Shown here piece after piece: positions 37,801-45,920 of a stretch of DNA of 64,000 nucleotides (positions are counted from its first letter, which is position 1; each line of letters opens with the position of its first letter). The translations under genes and the position numbers were made by a program. A model generated the notes under the pieces. That model searched no databases, had not been told where the DNA came from, and saw only the letters and a program-made list of their open reading frames with translations. The DNA comes from Candidatus Rhodoblastus alkanivorans (GTDB lineage Bacteria > Pseudomonadota > Alphaproteobacteria > Rhizobiales > Beijerinckiaceae), in contig NZ_JAIVFP010000001.1 in the NCBI RefSeq assembly GCF_022760755.1, positions 3,514,001 to 3,578,000 of the forward strand, written 5' to 3'.

Positions 37801-38304
37801 GGCGCCCGGCTCCATGTGCGCGGCCCCAATGTCATGATGGGCTATCTGCGCGCGGAAAATCCCGGCGTGCTGGAGCCGCCGCCGGACGGCTGGCACGACA
37901 CCGGCGACATTGTCGCGATCGACAAGCAGAATTTCATCGCGATCAAGGGCCGCGCCAAGCGCTTCGCCAAGGTCGGCGGCGAGATGATTTCGCTCGCGGC
38001 GGTGGAAAATCTCGCGTCCATGTGCTGGCCGGACGCCAAGGTCGCGGCGGTCGCTTTGCCGGATCCGCGCAAGGGCGAGCGGATCGTGCTTTGCACGGAA
38101 CAGGCGGGCGCAACCCGAGCCGATTTCATGGCCTTCGCCAAGGCGCGCGGCGCCTCGGAGTTGATGTTCCCGGCCAGGATTTTGGTGATGGACAGACTGC
38201 CCCTGCTCGGCTCGGGCAAGATCGATTATCCTGCTTTGGCCAGGATTGTCGCGGAGACCCGGGACGACCGCGCCAATTCATCGGACGGCAGCGCCGCAGC
38301 ATAG
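34885..38304 (+). CDS. aas: LplT-PlsC-Aas fusion: lysophospholipid transporter/acyltransferase/acyl-ACP synthetase
   Basis: A 1139-residue three-part protein. Residues 1-410 are an MFS-type transporter like LplT (FAPLFWTQFLSAFNDNFLKNALI, 12 TM). Residues about 420-630 are a PlsC acyltransferase with HX4D in LNHVSFLDA and FPEGRLT. Residues about 650-1130 are an AMP-forming acyl-ACP/CoA synthetase (FTSGSEGAPKGVVLSH P-loop; GYGVTETSP; DTGDIV). In E. coli LplT and Aas are separate proteins that import and reacylate 2-acyl-glycerophosphoethanolamine; the fusion joins both functions. Start at ATG 34885 with CGGAG upstream; the open frame before it is non-coding. Confidence 0.92.
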   Translation: MFALLSQKRFAPLFWTQFLSAFNDNFLKNALIFLIMYQLSGPGAESLITLAGAIFILPFFILSGLGGEMADRYDKAMIARRLKLAEIFAAFVAVTGFFYASVPILLVALALFGIISTLFGPIKYGILPDHLEKSELPAGNALIEGATFIAILLGTIVGGLASRNGGDPSKISGFMLAVALACYGASRFIPPTGGEAPNLKIDANIFRSTKNLLLDLWGDKRLWRAGVMVSLFWMFGAIVLSVLPPLIKLRMGGEEMVVSLYLSVFAVSVAIGSGLGAFFCSGRIVLLPAPIATLVLGFFSAELALALHSMPPATTQLAVAEFFTHPAAWRVGFDLAMMAMAGGVLAVPSFAAAQAWAPIERRARIVAAINVLNAAFMVVGTLATAALQAKGLGLDGVFALMAGVALVSALWMFARLPTNPMRDFLSILFRAFYRLEVKGRDNIAKAGPNAIIALNHVSFLDAALALSLLDHDPIFAIDSGIARRWWVKPFLRFVRALPLDPTSPMATRRMIHAVRNGETLIIFPEGRLTVTGTLMKVYDGAGMIAEKSGRKIVPARIEGLEATMFSALSRQLAPRRFFSKVKVTILEPVDLKIDDNLRGKARRQAAGAALYQIMSDLFFRTADCDQTIFAAVAKAARRHGMGRVTLEDPTSPALSYRKLLIGARLLGKEFSRLAPEGQPLGLMLPNANGAGAAFLGLLSANRPPAMINFTAGPANIAAACAASEVKTIVTSRAFIEKAKLQALVERLGESVAFFYLEDLREKISSFDKARAFLNCRAPLAKAKAEDRAVILFTSGSEGAPKGVVLSHHNILSNVAQVAARIDFGRSDRLFNVLPIFHSFGLTGGFVLPLVSGVPIFLYPSPLHYRVIPELIYDSNATILFGTDTLLNGYARTAHPYDMRSLRYIIAGAEAVKESTRRLYAEKFGLRVLEGYGVTETSPVLALNTPMFNRFGAVGMLCPGMTARLEKIEGIEEGARLHVRGPNVMMGYLRAENPGVLEPPPDGWHDTGDIVAIDKQNFIAIKGRAKRFAKVGGEMISLAAVENLASMCWPDAKVAAVALPDPRKGERIVLCTEQAGATRADFMAFAKARGASELMFPARILVMDRLPLLGSGKIDYPALARIVAETRDDRANSSDGSAAA

Positions 38305-38325
38305 AGCTTGCGCGCGGCCGTCGGC

Positions 38326-38760
38326 TTACCGCAGAGGCAGCCAAAGCCGGCGATCGAAGGAGAAATCCCGGACCGTCCGCATGCGGCCGCCGCCGTCGGG
38401 ATGGAGCGGATTGACCAGAAGGTTGCTGGATTCCGGGACGATGAAGGACGGGACGCGCAATATCGGCGTCCGCCGCCCGGCAAGCCATCGGTCGCCGAAT
38501 TCCGCCGGATCGGCCGGCAGGTCAGGAACCTCCTCGATGGTCAAGCCATCGAGATCGACGCTCATGAGCACATAGTCGTCCGGAATCAGTTCGGGCGGCA
38601 GGTCGAGATGGACGCGCACTTCGAGGGCGGCCAATTCCGGCGTTGCCGCCATATAGAGCATGGGCCGGCCAGGATTGTTCCAGCGACCGCCGACGAGACG
38701 CGCGCCCGCGCCGGCGAGATCGGCATGAGGTCGCCGGCAAATCCTCCATCCAACCAGCAT
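38326..38760 (-). CDS. RES-domain toxin
   Basis: A 144-residue RES toxin (Arg-Glu-Ser family), known from other members to degrade NAD+ and arrest growth. Catalytic candidates are visible: Arg in GARLVGGRWNNPG (about 20-27), Tyr in MLYMAATPELAALEV (about 36) and Glu in the same block (about 47), plus a late Ser (PESSNLL). It follows the Xre/DUF2384 antitoxin with a 1-base overlap, so the pair is co-translated. No mobile-element remnant is adjacent. Confidence 0.9.
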   Translation of the reverse strand: MLVGWRICRRPHADLAGAGARLVGGRWNNPGRPMLYMAATPELAALEVRVHLDLPPELIPDDYVLMSVDLDGLTIEEVPDLPADPAEFGDRWLAGRRTPILRVPSFIVPESSNLLVNPLHPDGGGRMRTVRDFSFDRRLWLPLR

Positions 38761-39269
38761 CAGGCGGCTATGCCGTGGGCGATGCGGGTCAGAAGAGTCT
38801 CGACCTCCCGCGCCCCCTCCTCGGTGTCGAGCAGATCGAGCGGCGGCTCTCCGTCGAGCGCGGTGGTCGGGCGTCGCAGCCAGACATGCGCCTTCTCGGC
38901 ATTTCCGAACACCTCTTCCGCGGCGGCGATGACGCGCGCCACGCGCAACAGGCGATCCGATTGATCGGCGGTGAGGGCGCCGACCTTTCTTCTGTTCGCC
39001 AGCGTCTTGCGAGGCAACACGACCTGATCGACCTCGCTCAGATTCAGGCGGCCGCTGTCGACGATGTGCTGGACGGCTCCGACAGGAAAACCCTCCCGGA
39101 TCTTGTCCAGCAGCCGAACGCGAGGCGGCAAATGTGTGACACGGAGCGTGGACGATGTGATTTCGGGTCCGTTGCGAACGAGGCCTTCTAAAATTCTGGT
39201 CTCCTGATCGCCCATCGCCTGACTTATGTTCAAGCCAAGCAGTTCGGCGGCCTTGTGAATCGTGTTCAT
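38760..39269 (-). CDS. Xre/MbcA/ParS-type antitoxin (DUF2384)
   Basis: A 169-residue antitoxin. The N-terminal part has the Xre-like DNA-binding region; the C-terminal DUF2384 domain (about 115-165) has VFGNAEKAHVWLRRPTTALDGEPPLDLLDTEEG, which in this family occludes the RES active site. The start is set to ATG 39269; the upstream in-frame ATGs at 39293 and 39287 lie inside the operator palindrome and before the likely transcription start. It should autorepress through that palindrome. Confidence 0.88.
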   Translation of the reverse strand: MNTIHKAAELLGLNISQAMGDQETRILEGLVRNGPEITSSTLRVTHLPPRVRLLDKIREGFPVGAVQHIVDSGRLNLSEVDQVVLPRKTLANRRKVGALTADQSDRLLRVARVIAAAEEVFGNAEKAHVWLRRPTTALDGEPPLDLLDTEEGAREVETLLTRIAHGIAA

Positions 39270-39282
39270 GCTGCGCCTATGT

Positions 39283-39313
39283 GCCATATGCACTATTTAT
39301 ATGTGCATATGGC
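39283..39313. promoter_or_regulatory. Perfect palindromic operator of the RES/Xre pair, with embedded -10
   Basis: GCCATATGCAC (39283-39293) and GTGCATATGGC (39303-39313) are an exact 11-bp inverted repeat separated by TATTTATAT. On the minus strand the spacer reads ATATAAATA, a good -10, 26-32 bases before the antitoxin ATG. Binding of the antitoxin dimer would cover the promoter. Confidence 0.8.
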
Positions 39314-39325
39314 CAAAGTGTCCAA

Positions 39326-39757
39326 TCAAATCCGTGGCAACCCCAGTCGCGGAATTTCGATCGCCGGGCAGCGGTTCATGATCACCGCCAGGCCGGCGGC
39401 CTCGGCCTTGGCCGCCGCGGCGTCGTGGCGGACGCCGATCTGCATCCAGACAAATTTCGCACCCTTGGCGATGGCTTCGTCCACGATGGGCGGAACGGCT
39501 TCGGAGCGGCGGAAAATATCCACCAGATCCACCGGCTCGTCGATCTCGGAAAGGCGCGCGCGCACTGTTTCGCCGAGCAGCGTCTGGCCCGCGAGGCCGG
39601 GATTGACGGGGATGACCCGATAGCCCCGGCGCTGGAGATAGGCCATGACCTCGTGGCTGGGGCGCAACGGGTTCCGGCTCGCGCCGACCAAGGCGATGAT
39701 GCGCGATTCGCGCAGGATCCGGGCGATCTCCTCGTTGGCATAGACGAGTTCGGACAT
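39326..39757 (-). CDS. CoA-binding domain protein (YccU-like)
   Basis: A 143-residue Rossmann-fold CoA-binding protein: LVGASRNPLRPSHEVMAYLQRRGYRVIPVNPG (about 23-54), GQTLLGETV and FVWMQIGVRHDAAAAKAEAAGLAVIMNRCPAIE near the end. Family members bind CoA or acyl-CoA; the physiological role is not established. ATG 39757 is chosen because the longer frame (to 39862) is not conserved in shape. It lies divergent from a small gene at 39910. Confidence 0.88.
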   Translation of the reverse strand: MSELVYANEEIARILRESRIIALVGASRNPLRPSHEVMAYLQRRGYRVIPVNPGLAGQTLLGETVRARLSEIDEPVDLVDIFRRSEAVPPIVDEAIAKGAKFVWMQIGVRHDAAAAKAEAAGLAVIMNRCPAIEIPRLGLPRI

Positions 39758-39909
39758 TTCAGGCTCCGGTCGCGAGGGGCGGCGACATTTTGGACGACTT
39801 CCGACAATTGGCCAATCAGATGGCGCCGAGAAAACTGGCGCCAATTTTGCTGCGCCGCACAATGGAATTGGGAAGCTCGCCGAGGATGAACCACTGAGGA
39901 CAAACCATC

Positions 39910-40152
39910 ATGTGTGAGATTATCGACTTCCAGTCCAGAAAAACCGCGCTTTTGCAGCACAAGGCCAGAAAATGCGCCGAAGACCTCGGCCGCCACGCCG
40001 CGCGGGCCGAATGGCTCAAGCGCAATGGCGCGCCGCTTGCCGATCTGGTCCGGGCCTCGCTCGATTTCGACCAGGCGGATCGCGACTGCCGCGAAATCAA
40101 GCAGAGCCTCTCCGGTCCGAACGAGGAGGCTCCGAACAATCTCCATTCCTGA
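39910..40152 (+). CDS. Small hypothetical protein
   Basis: An 80-residue soluble, charged, mostly helical protein (MCEIIDFQSRKTALLQHKAR; AEWLKRNGAPLADLVRASLDFDQAD). No known domain recognised. No signal peptide. It precedes trxC by 100 bases on the same strand. Codon use fits the local GC-rich pattern, so it is probably a real gene. Confidence 0.55.
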   Translation: MCEIIDFQSRKTALLQHKARKCAEDLGRHAARAEWLKRNGAPLADLVRASLDFDQADRDCREIKQSLSGPNEEAPNNLHS

Positions 40153-40251
40153 CGCCCGCCGCTTCGGTCCTATGGAACGGATCGCCATCCATGAATATAT
40201 GACCTGAGCGCGGCTGGCGTTCGGGCCGCGCTCAGGCGATGGAGGCGAAAG

Positions 40252-40698
40252 GTGGACGAGATTTTCGTGGTGTGCCCGCATTGCGGCAAGGTCAATCGCG
40301 CCAGCAGGGAAAAGCTCGGCGCCGGCTTGCGGCCCGATTGCGGCGCCTGCGGCTCGGCCCTGTTTCCCGGCGCGATCGAAGCCAGGGACGACGCCGATTT
40401 CGAACGCCATGTCGCGCGCACCAATCTGCCGGTCATCGTCGATTTCTGGGCCGCCTGGTGCGGGCCGTGCAAAATGATGGCGCCGCAATTCGCGGCAGCC
40501 GCCAAAAAAATGGACGCTTCCGCCCGCTTCATCAAAGTCGATACCGAAAAGCTTCAGCAGACGGCGGCCCGTTTCAACATCCGCAGCATTCCGACCATGG
40601 TCATGATCGCCAACGGCCAGGAAGTCGCCCGCCAGGCCGGCGCCACCGACGCCAACAACATCATCCGCTGGGCGATGAGCCACGGCGCCCGCGCCTGA
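40252..40698 (+). CDS. trxC: Thioredoxin 2 (zinc-binding N-terminus)
   Basis: A 148-residue thioredoxin of the TrxC type. The N-terminal zinc ribbon has CPHC (8-11) and CGAC (about 30-33); the thioredoxin domain has WCGPC (about 64-68) and the cis-Pro loop SIPTMVMI. It reduces protein disulfides in the cytoplasm and in E. coli is induced by oxidative stress. GTG start with GGAGGCG 5 bases upstream. Monocistronic as far as visible; a CCGGCCGAAGGCCGG hairpin without T-run lies 45 bases after the stop. Confidence 0.93.
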   Translation: MDEIFVVCPHCGKVNRASREKLGAGLRPDCGACGSALFPGAIEARDDADFERHVARTNLPVIVDFWAAWCGPCKMMAPQFAAAAKKMDASARFIKVDTEKLQQTAARFNIRSIPTMVMIANGQEVARQAGATDANNIIRWAMSHGARA

Positions 40699-41114
40699 GG
40701 GCAAGCGGGTCGAGAGGACGCGTCGCGGAGCTTTTCATAGGACCGGCCGAAGGCCGGAGCCGTTGGCGCGCGATGTTCCGCTCGAAGCGGTCTTACGACA
40801 TGAAGGTCCCGACGGCGGCTGTCGCACATTCAGCGGACGTTCCGATGCCGAAATGAACCGGCGATCGGGACCCAAGGCGGCCGGTCGCGCTTAGGATCGT
40901 CGCCAGCTCCAACGGCGGCAAACGGAACTCCAAAGGTATCGACGGTCACGACCGCTGGACACGCCAATTCCGGAAGGTCGTCATCCCGCTCGGCAATGTC
41001 TGGCCGGCGCTCATGAGCGGCCCTTCTTGATGGTCGATGACACGGAAAAATTTGACGCCCCCTCCTGCGAGGCATACACGTCACATTCCAAATCTCCTAC
41101 AGAACAGGATAAGG
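40699..41114. other. Intergenic region, possibly decayed coding sequence
   Basis: About 416 bases with no supported gene. A perfect CCGGCC-GAA-GGCCGG hairpin sits at 40743-40757. A minus-strand frame at 40830-41084 has protein-like composition in its middle, but no ribosome site or recognised family; it may be a gene remnant. Confidence 0.4.
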
Positions 41115-41561
41115 ATGCCGGCTTTTTTCAAAGGCGCGAGCTTTCAGGACAGACAGAAATCCACGGCTGAGGCAAAAAAAGCCTTGCTGGAAAAATTCAA
41201 GGCGCGGCCTGCCGCCGACGATCCCGCAGTGATCGAGCGCGACGCGCAGCGCCGGGAAATCGTCGCGGCGCGCGAGGCGCGGGCCGCCGAACGGGACGCC
41301 CGTTTGCGCGCCGAGGCTGAAGAGCGGGCCCGTCAGGAAGCCGAAGAACATGCGGCGCTGCAGGCTCGTTTGAAAGCCGAGGAAGAGGCGCGAGAGGCGG
41401 ACAGCATCGCCGAAGCGGCGCGACTTCAGCTTGAGGCGGAAGCAGCGATTCAGGCCAAAGCCCTGCTTGAAATCGAAAAGAGAGCCGAGCGCGACGCCCG
41501 CTATGCGGCGCGCAAAGGGCGCAAGGCGGAATCCAAGTCCGAACAGCGGCGGTATCGCTGA
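41115..41561 (+). CDS. Coiled-coil DUF6481-like protein
   Basis: A 148-residue protein that starts MPAFFKGASFQDRQKSTAEAKKALLEKFKARP, the signature opening of the DUF6481 family, then a long Ala/Glu/Arg-rich helix (60-130) and a basic C-terminus (YAARKGRKAESKSEQRRYR). Soluble; probably RNA- or nucleoid-associated, but this is a guess from charge. GGATAAGG precedes the ATG. Confidence 0.75.
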   Translation: MPAFFKGASFQDRQKSTAEAKKALLEKFKARPAADDPAVIERDAQRREIVAAREARAAERDARLRAEAEERARQEAEEHAALQARLKAEEEAREADSIAEAARLQLEAEAAIQAKALLEIEKRAERDARYAARKGRKAESKSEQRRYR

Positions 41562-41721
41562 CCGGCGCAATTTTTGGCCTTGGCTCACATCGTCGATCTG
41601 AATGAAACGGCGGTTCTGGACAGGCGGCGGAGCCGGGCCTGGTCAGAGCCGCTTGGCGCAACCCTGCCGTCGCGTCTCGGTCCGTTCTCCGTCTCGAACC
41701 AGACCTTCGACACCGGACTCC

Positions 41722-41772
41722 GCCGTTCCGGGACGTTCGCGAACGGGAACCAATCGTCAGATTTCAACCGCT
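41722..41772. repeat. 51-bp dispersed repeat, copy 2 (hyfI-like 3' end)
   Basis: Second copy of the element at 1956-2006. It again overlaps a minus-strand stop codon (CTA at 41771-41773), followed on the minus strand by AGCGGTTGAAATCTGA. Confidence 0.8.
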
Positions 41773-42286
41773 AGCGCGCTTTTCCCGTCAGCGCCAGCAG
41801 GCCCTTGACGAGTTGCAGCGGCGTCGGCGGGCAGCCGGGAATGTGCAGATCGACCGGCACAACCACCCCAACCCCGCCGGCGACGGCGTAGCTCCCGGCG
41901 AAAACGCCGCCGTCGCGGGCGCAGTCGCCCGCGGCGACCACCCATTTCGGCGAGGGCGTCGCGTCAAAAGTTCGCTCCAGCGCCTCGCGCATGTTGCGCG
42001 TCACCGGCCCGGTGACCAGCAGCATATCGGCATGGCGCGGCGAGGCGACGAATTTCAGCCCAAAGCGCTCCAGGTCGTAAAAAGGATTGTTGAGGGCGTG
42101 GATTTCCAGTTCGCAGCCGTTGCACGAGCCCGCGTCCACCATGCGGATCGCCAGGCTGCCGCCGAACCAGGCGTCGAGCGCGGTTTTCAGCTCGCGGCCA
42201 AGCGCAAGCAATTCGGGATCGTCGCCCGAAGGCGCCGGCTCGGTCAGCGGGCCTTTCAGCAGGCTATCGAATAAAATCCGCCGCAT
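41771..42286 (-). CDS. HyfI/NuoB-like [4Fe-4S] small subunit
   Basis: A 171-residue NuoB-fold subunit of a group 4 hydrogenase-like membrane complex. The four N2-type cluster cysteines are intact: CNGCE (Cys55, Cys58), Cys122 in GDCARDGG and Cys152 in PGCPPTP. It would carry electrons to or from the large-subunit pocket near the membrane. Last of six co-directional genes, 9 bases after the large-subunit stop. Lacking any HyfA/HyfH ferredoxin subunits nearby, its electron partner is unknown. Confidence 0.9.
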   Translation of the reverse strand: MRRILFDSLLKGPLTEPAPSGDDPELLALGRELKTALDAWFGGSLAIRMVDAGSCNGCELEIHALNNPFYDLERFGLKFVASPRHADMLLVTGPVTRNMREALERTFDATPSPKWVVAAGDCARDGGVFAGSYAVAGGVGVVVPVDLHIPGCPPTPLQLVKGLLALTGKAR

Positions 42287-42295
42287 GAGGGCGCC

Positions 42296-43792
42296 TCAAA
42301 GATCATGCCCCGAATAGGAGCAGTTGAAGGATTTGTTGCAGAGCGGGAAGTCGGCGACGATATTGCCCTCGATCGCCGCTTCGAGCACCGGCCATTGCAG
42401 CCAGGACGGGTCGCGCAGGTGGCAGCGCTCGACCAATCCGCCGCCAAGCCGCACCCAGGCGAGGATGTCGCCGCGAAAGCCTTCGACCAGCGCGATCCCC
42501 TCGCCGGAGCCTTCGCCTGTCGCGGCCATGACCTCTCCGGCCGGCAGGCGGACGAGAATCTGCTCGATCAGCCGCAAGCTCTGTTCGACTTCCCTGATTC
42601 TGACCCAGACACGGGCGTTGACATCGCCCTCCGCCAGCACCGGAACCTCGAATTCGAGCCGGTCGTAGGGCGGATAGGCAAGATCGCGGCGGGCGTCGAA
42701 AGACCGTCCCGAGGCGCGGCCGACAAAACCGCCGCAGCCGAATTTTTGCGCCAAAGCCGAATCGAGGCGGCCGGTCGCCACGGTGCGGTCCTGAAGCGAG
42801 GCGGTATTGTCATAAAGCTCGACCAGGCGGGGAAAGACCGCCCGGATGCGGCCGACCAGGGACCGCAGGATGTGCGGCGCCCGGGCGTCGAGATCGACGG
42901 CGACGCCGCCGGGGACGACCGCGTCCATCATCAGGCGATGGCCGAAACAGGCGGCGCTCGCGCGCAAGACTTTTTCGCGCAGGGCCGAGCAATGGGCGAG
43001 CATCAAGGCGAAAGCGGCGTCGTTGCAGATCGCGCCGATGTCGCCGAGATGATTGGCGACGCGCTCCAATTCCGCCATCAGCGCCCGAAGCCAGACCGCC
43101 CTTTCGGGGATTTCGACCGCCAAGGCCGCCTCGACGGCGCGGGCGAAAGCGATGGCGTAGGCCACGGTGCTGTCGCCCGAGCAGCGTCCGGCAAGTTTGG
43201 CCGCTCGGGCGATGGGCGCGCCGGTCATCAGTCCCTCGATGCCCTTGTGGACATAGCCGAGCCGCTCCTCCAGCCGCACCACGGTCTCGCCATTGGCGGT
43301 GAAGCGGAAATGGCCCGGCTCGATGATTCCGGCATGGACCGGGCCGACCGGAATCTGGTGCAGCCCCTCGCCGACGCTCGTCAGGAAGGGATAGGGCGGC
43401 GGTTCGGGCGCCGGCGGCTGCCTGTCGCCGAGGGGCGCGCGGACCGGCCAGCGGCCATGGTCGAGCCAGGGCCGCTCGTCGGGCGCGTCGATCGGCTCAT
43501 AGCCGAACAGGTCGTGAATCGCGCGCTCGAAGCGCATGGCCGGGGGGTGGCGCGCCGCGACCGAGGGGAAGCAGCCTTGCGCGCAGGAGAAGCTGGCCAC
43601 AGCGACGTCCCTGCCTTTTTCGCCGAGCAGCGCCATATGGACGCAATCCGCGTCGCCCCATAACCCGAGCAAAGTCCGCTCGCCCGCGGCAAGACTGGCG
43701 ACGAGCGCCGACCACTGGCCGGCATCGACCGCGCGCCGGGGCCAGGGCCGATGATTTGCCATCGGCGGCAGTTGGTCGAAGGACTCCGTCAC
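42296..43792 (-). CDS. HyfG-like large subunit without Ni-Fe cysteine motifs
   Basis: A 498-residue fusion of a NuoC-like domain (about 1-135, FERAIHDLFGYEP) and a NuoD/HyfE-large-type domain. It aligns by eye to HycE/HyfG (RLGYVHKGIEGL), but the N-terminal CxxC, normally RVCGIC, reads GRCSGDS (Cys204, Asp207), and the C-terminal DPCxxC reads PLCNKSFNCSYSGHDL (Cys485, Cys491, CX5C). The Ni-Fe site is therefore not expected; this is the pattern of energy-converting hydrogenase-related (Ehr-like) complexes. GTG start at 43792 with GGGGAGG upstream; a longer frame overlaps the previous gene. Confidence 0.88.
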   Translation of the reverse strand: MTESFDQLPPMANHRPWPRRAVDAGQWSALVASLAAGERTLLGLWGDADCVHMALLGEKGRDVAVASFSCAQGCFPSVAARHPPAMRFERAIHDLFGYEPIDAPDERPWLDHGRWPVRAPLGDRQPPAPEPPPYPFLTSVGEGLHQIPVGPVHAGIIEPGHFRFTANGETVVRLEERLGYVHKGIEGLMTGAPIARAAKLAGRCSGDSTVAYAIAFARAVEAALAVEIPERAVWLRALMAELERVANHLGDIGAICNDAAFALMLAHCSALREKVLRASAACFGHRLMMDAVVPGGVAVDLDARAPHILRSLVGRIRAVFPRLVELYDNTASLQDRTVATGRLDSALAQKFGCGGFVGRASGRSFDARRDLAYPPYDRLEFEVPVLAEGDVNARVWVRIREVEQSLRLIEQILVRLPAGEVMAATGEGSGEGIALVEGFRGDILAWVRLGGGLVERCHLRDPSWLQWPVLEAAIEGNIVADFPLCNKSFNCSYSGHDL

Positions 43793-43811
43793 GGCCAACG
43801 CGCCTCCCCGA

Positions 43812-45260
43812 TCAATGCAGCGAGGCCGCGACATGCTGGAACCAGGCGACCAGCGGCGGCGGCAGATAGACGCCGGCGACCAGCACCGGCGCGAGATGAA
43901 GGATCATTGGCAAAGAGGTCGCCTTGACCGGCTGCAGCGAGCCCGTCGGCTCGCCGAAGGCCAAGCCGTGCAGCCTCAGCATGAGCGCGCCGAAGGCGAC
44001 GACGAGCCCGAACACGACCAGCGCCGCCAGCGCAGGCGCCTGCGCCACGGTGGAAGTGACGATCAGAAACTCGCTCATGAACACGCCGGCCGGCGGCATG
44101 CCAACAATGGCGATGACGCCGACGACGAGCGCCCACCCCAGGAAAGGATGGCTTGCGGTGAGGCCGCGGATTTCGGCGATCTGCTGGGTTCCCTTGACCT
44201 GCGAGACCTGGCCGACCGCGAAAAAGATCGCCGATTTGGTCAGGCTGTGCATCGCCATATGCAGAAGGCCGGCGAAATTGGCCAGGGCCCCGCCCATGCC
44301 GAAGGCGAAGACGATGATGCCCATATGTTCGATCGAGGAATAAGCGAACAGACGCTTGATGTCCCCGCGCCGGTACAGCATGAAGGCGGCGAAGACCAGC
44401 GACAGCAGGCCGAGCGTCATCATCAGCGGCCCCGGCGCGATCGCGCCCGGATTGGCCGACATCAAGAGCTTGAAGCGCAGCACGGCATAGAGCGCGACAT
44501 TGAGCAGCAGGCCGGACAGCACGGCCGAAATCGGCGTCGGCCCCTCGGCGTGGGCGTCGGGCAGCCAGGCGTGGAGCGGCGCGAGGCCCACCTTGGTTCC
44601 ATAGCCCAGCAGCAGGAAGACGAAGGCGAGATTGAGCAGCGCCGGGTCGAAACGCGCGACATGGGCGATCAGCACGGTCCATACCATGCCGTTGAGGCCT
44701 TCGCCGACCACCGGCCGCGCCGCCATATAGATCAGGATCGTGCCGAACAAAGCGAGCGCAATGCCGACGCTGCCGAGAATGAAATATTTCCACGCCGCCT
44801 CCAGCGCCGCCGGCGTGCGGTAGATGCCGACCATGACCACGGTGGTGAGCGTCGCGACCTCGATCGCGACCCACATCAGGCCGATGTTATTGGCGATCAG
44901 CGCCAGATTCATCGCCCCGAGCAGCAGTTGGTACATGGCGTGATAGAAGCGCAGATGGGTCCGCGTGAGACGATGGGCGCTCAGCTCATGGGCGATGTAG
45001 CTGGCGCTGAAGGCGCTGGTGGTGAAGGCGACGAAAGTGTTCAGGACGATGAAGACGATGTTGAGATCGTCCACCAGAAGATAGCGTCCGGTGGGCGGAC
45101 GCGCGACCAGCAGCGACAGGGCCGCGACGAAGGTCAGGAAGGACGACAAAATATTGAGCCGCGCCGAAGCGCGATAGGACTTCACGGCCGCGAGCACCGC
45201 CGCCGACAGCAGCGGCAGGAACAGGATGGCCTGAAGATTATGGGAGACCAGCGCGCTCAT
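43812..45260 (-). CDS. HyfF/NuoN-like proton-translocating antiporter subunit
   Basis: A 482-residue, about 14-TM Mrp-antiporter-type protein. Key pump residues are visible: Glu in LMWVAIEVATLT (TM5) and Lys in YGTKVGLAPLHAWLPDAH (TM7), followed by RGDIKRLFAYSSIEHMGII. It belongs with HyfF of formate hydrogenlyase-2 and would move protons or sodium. It overlaps the hyfE-like gene by 4 bases, marking a tight operon. Confidence 0.9.
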   Translation of the reverse strand: MSALVSHNLQAILFLPLLSAAVLAAVKSYRASARLNILSSFLTFVAALSLLVARPPTGRYLLVDDLNIVFIVLNTFVAFTTSAFSASYIAHELSAHRLTRTHLRFYHAMYQLLLGAMNLALIANNIGLMWVAIEVATLTTVVMVGIYRTPAALEAAWKYFILGSVGIALALFGTILIYMAARPVVGEGLNGMVWTVLIAHVARFDPALLNLAFVFLLLGYGTKVGLAPLHAWLPDAHAEGPTPISAVLSGLLLNVALYAVLRFKLLMSANPGAIAPGPLMMTLGLLSLVFAAFMLYRRGDIKRLFAYSSIEHMGIIVFAFGMGGALANFAGLLHMAMHSLTKSAIFFAVGQVSQVKGTQQIAEIRGLTASHPFLGWALVVGVIAIVGMPPAGVFMSEFLIVTSTVAQAPALAALVVFGLVVAFGALMLRLHGLAFGEPTGSLQPVKATSLPMILHLAPVLVAGVYLPPPLVAWFQHVAASLH

Positions 45261-45919
45261 CGGCGTTCGCCCCTGAAATCGTCGAGCGCCTGGAGATCGA
45301 CGGTGTCGAAGCGCTCGCGGATGCGGAACAGGAAGATGCCGATGACGATCAGCGCGATCAGGACCGAGAAGGCGACGCTGATCTCCACCACCAGGGGCAT
45401 GCCCTTGGCCCCTGCGGCGGCAAGGATCAGACCGTTTTCGAGCGACATGAAGCCGACCACCTGGCTGACGGCGTTGCTGCGCGTCACCATCATCAAGAGG
45501 CCGAGCAGGATCACGGAAAGCGCGAAGGCGAGATCCTCGCGCGCCAAAGGATCGGCGCCGTGGGTGACGCGCAGCATGACCACCATCGACAGAGCGACGA
45601 GACCGATTCCGGCCAGCATGGTCGGGACGAGGCTGACCACGGTTTCGACCTCGCGATGGACGCCGAGCCGCGCCACCATGCGATGCAGCGCCACGGGGAT
45701 GACCAGCGCCTTGAAGAACACCGCGATCGCGGCCGTGATGTAGAGGTGCGGCGCGTGCTGAATATGAGCCTGCCAGCCGACCGCCAGCGCCAAAGTCAGC
45801 GCCTGAAGCGCGAAGACGTTCAGGAGAGCATAGAGCCGGTCCTGATAGAGCAGCATGAAGCTGGTCAGGACCAGGCCGCCGGCGAGCAGATGGGCGATGT
45901 CGAAGGCGAGGCGATTCAT
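45257..45919 (-). CDS. HyfE/NuoK-like membrane subunit
   Basis: A 220-residue membrane protein with six or seven TM helices resembling HyfE (an N-terminal extension fused to a NuoK-like core: SQVVGFMSLENGLILAAAGAKGMPLVVEISVAFSVL with the conserved Glu residues). Sits between the hyfC- and hyfF-like genes, with ATGA overlap to the latter. Part of the proton-translocating arm. Confidence 0.88.
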   Translation of the reverse strand: MNRLAFDIAHLLAGGLVLTSFMLLYQDRLYALLNVFALQALTLALAVGWQAHIQHAPHLYITAAIAVFFKALVIPVALHRMVARLGVHREVETVVSLVPTMLAGIGLVALSMVVMLRVTHGADPLAREDLAFALSVILLGLLMMVTRSNAVSQVVGFMSLENGLILAAAGAKGMPLVVEISVAFSVLIALIVIGIFLFRIRERFDTVDLQALDDFRGERR

Positions 45920-45920
45920 G

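Noticed and set aside
40830-41084. Minus-strand frame of 84 codons
   Set aside because: Middle part looks protein-like, but there is no ribosome site, no family and the ends are basic low-complexity; at most a gene remnant.
43815-45743. Long plus-strand open frames opposite the Hyf-like operon (also 47860-49023)
   Set aside because: The minus strand encodes recognisable HyfF, HyfE and HyfB proteins; the opposite frames are His/Arg/Gln-rich without family resemblance.
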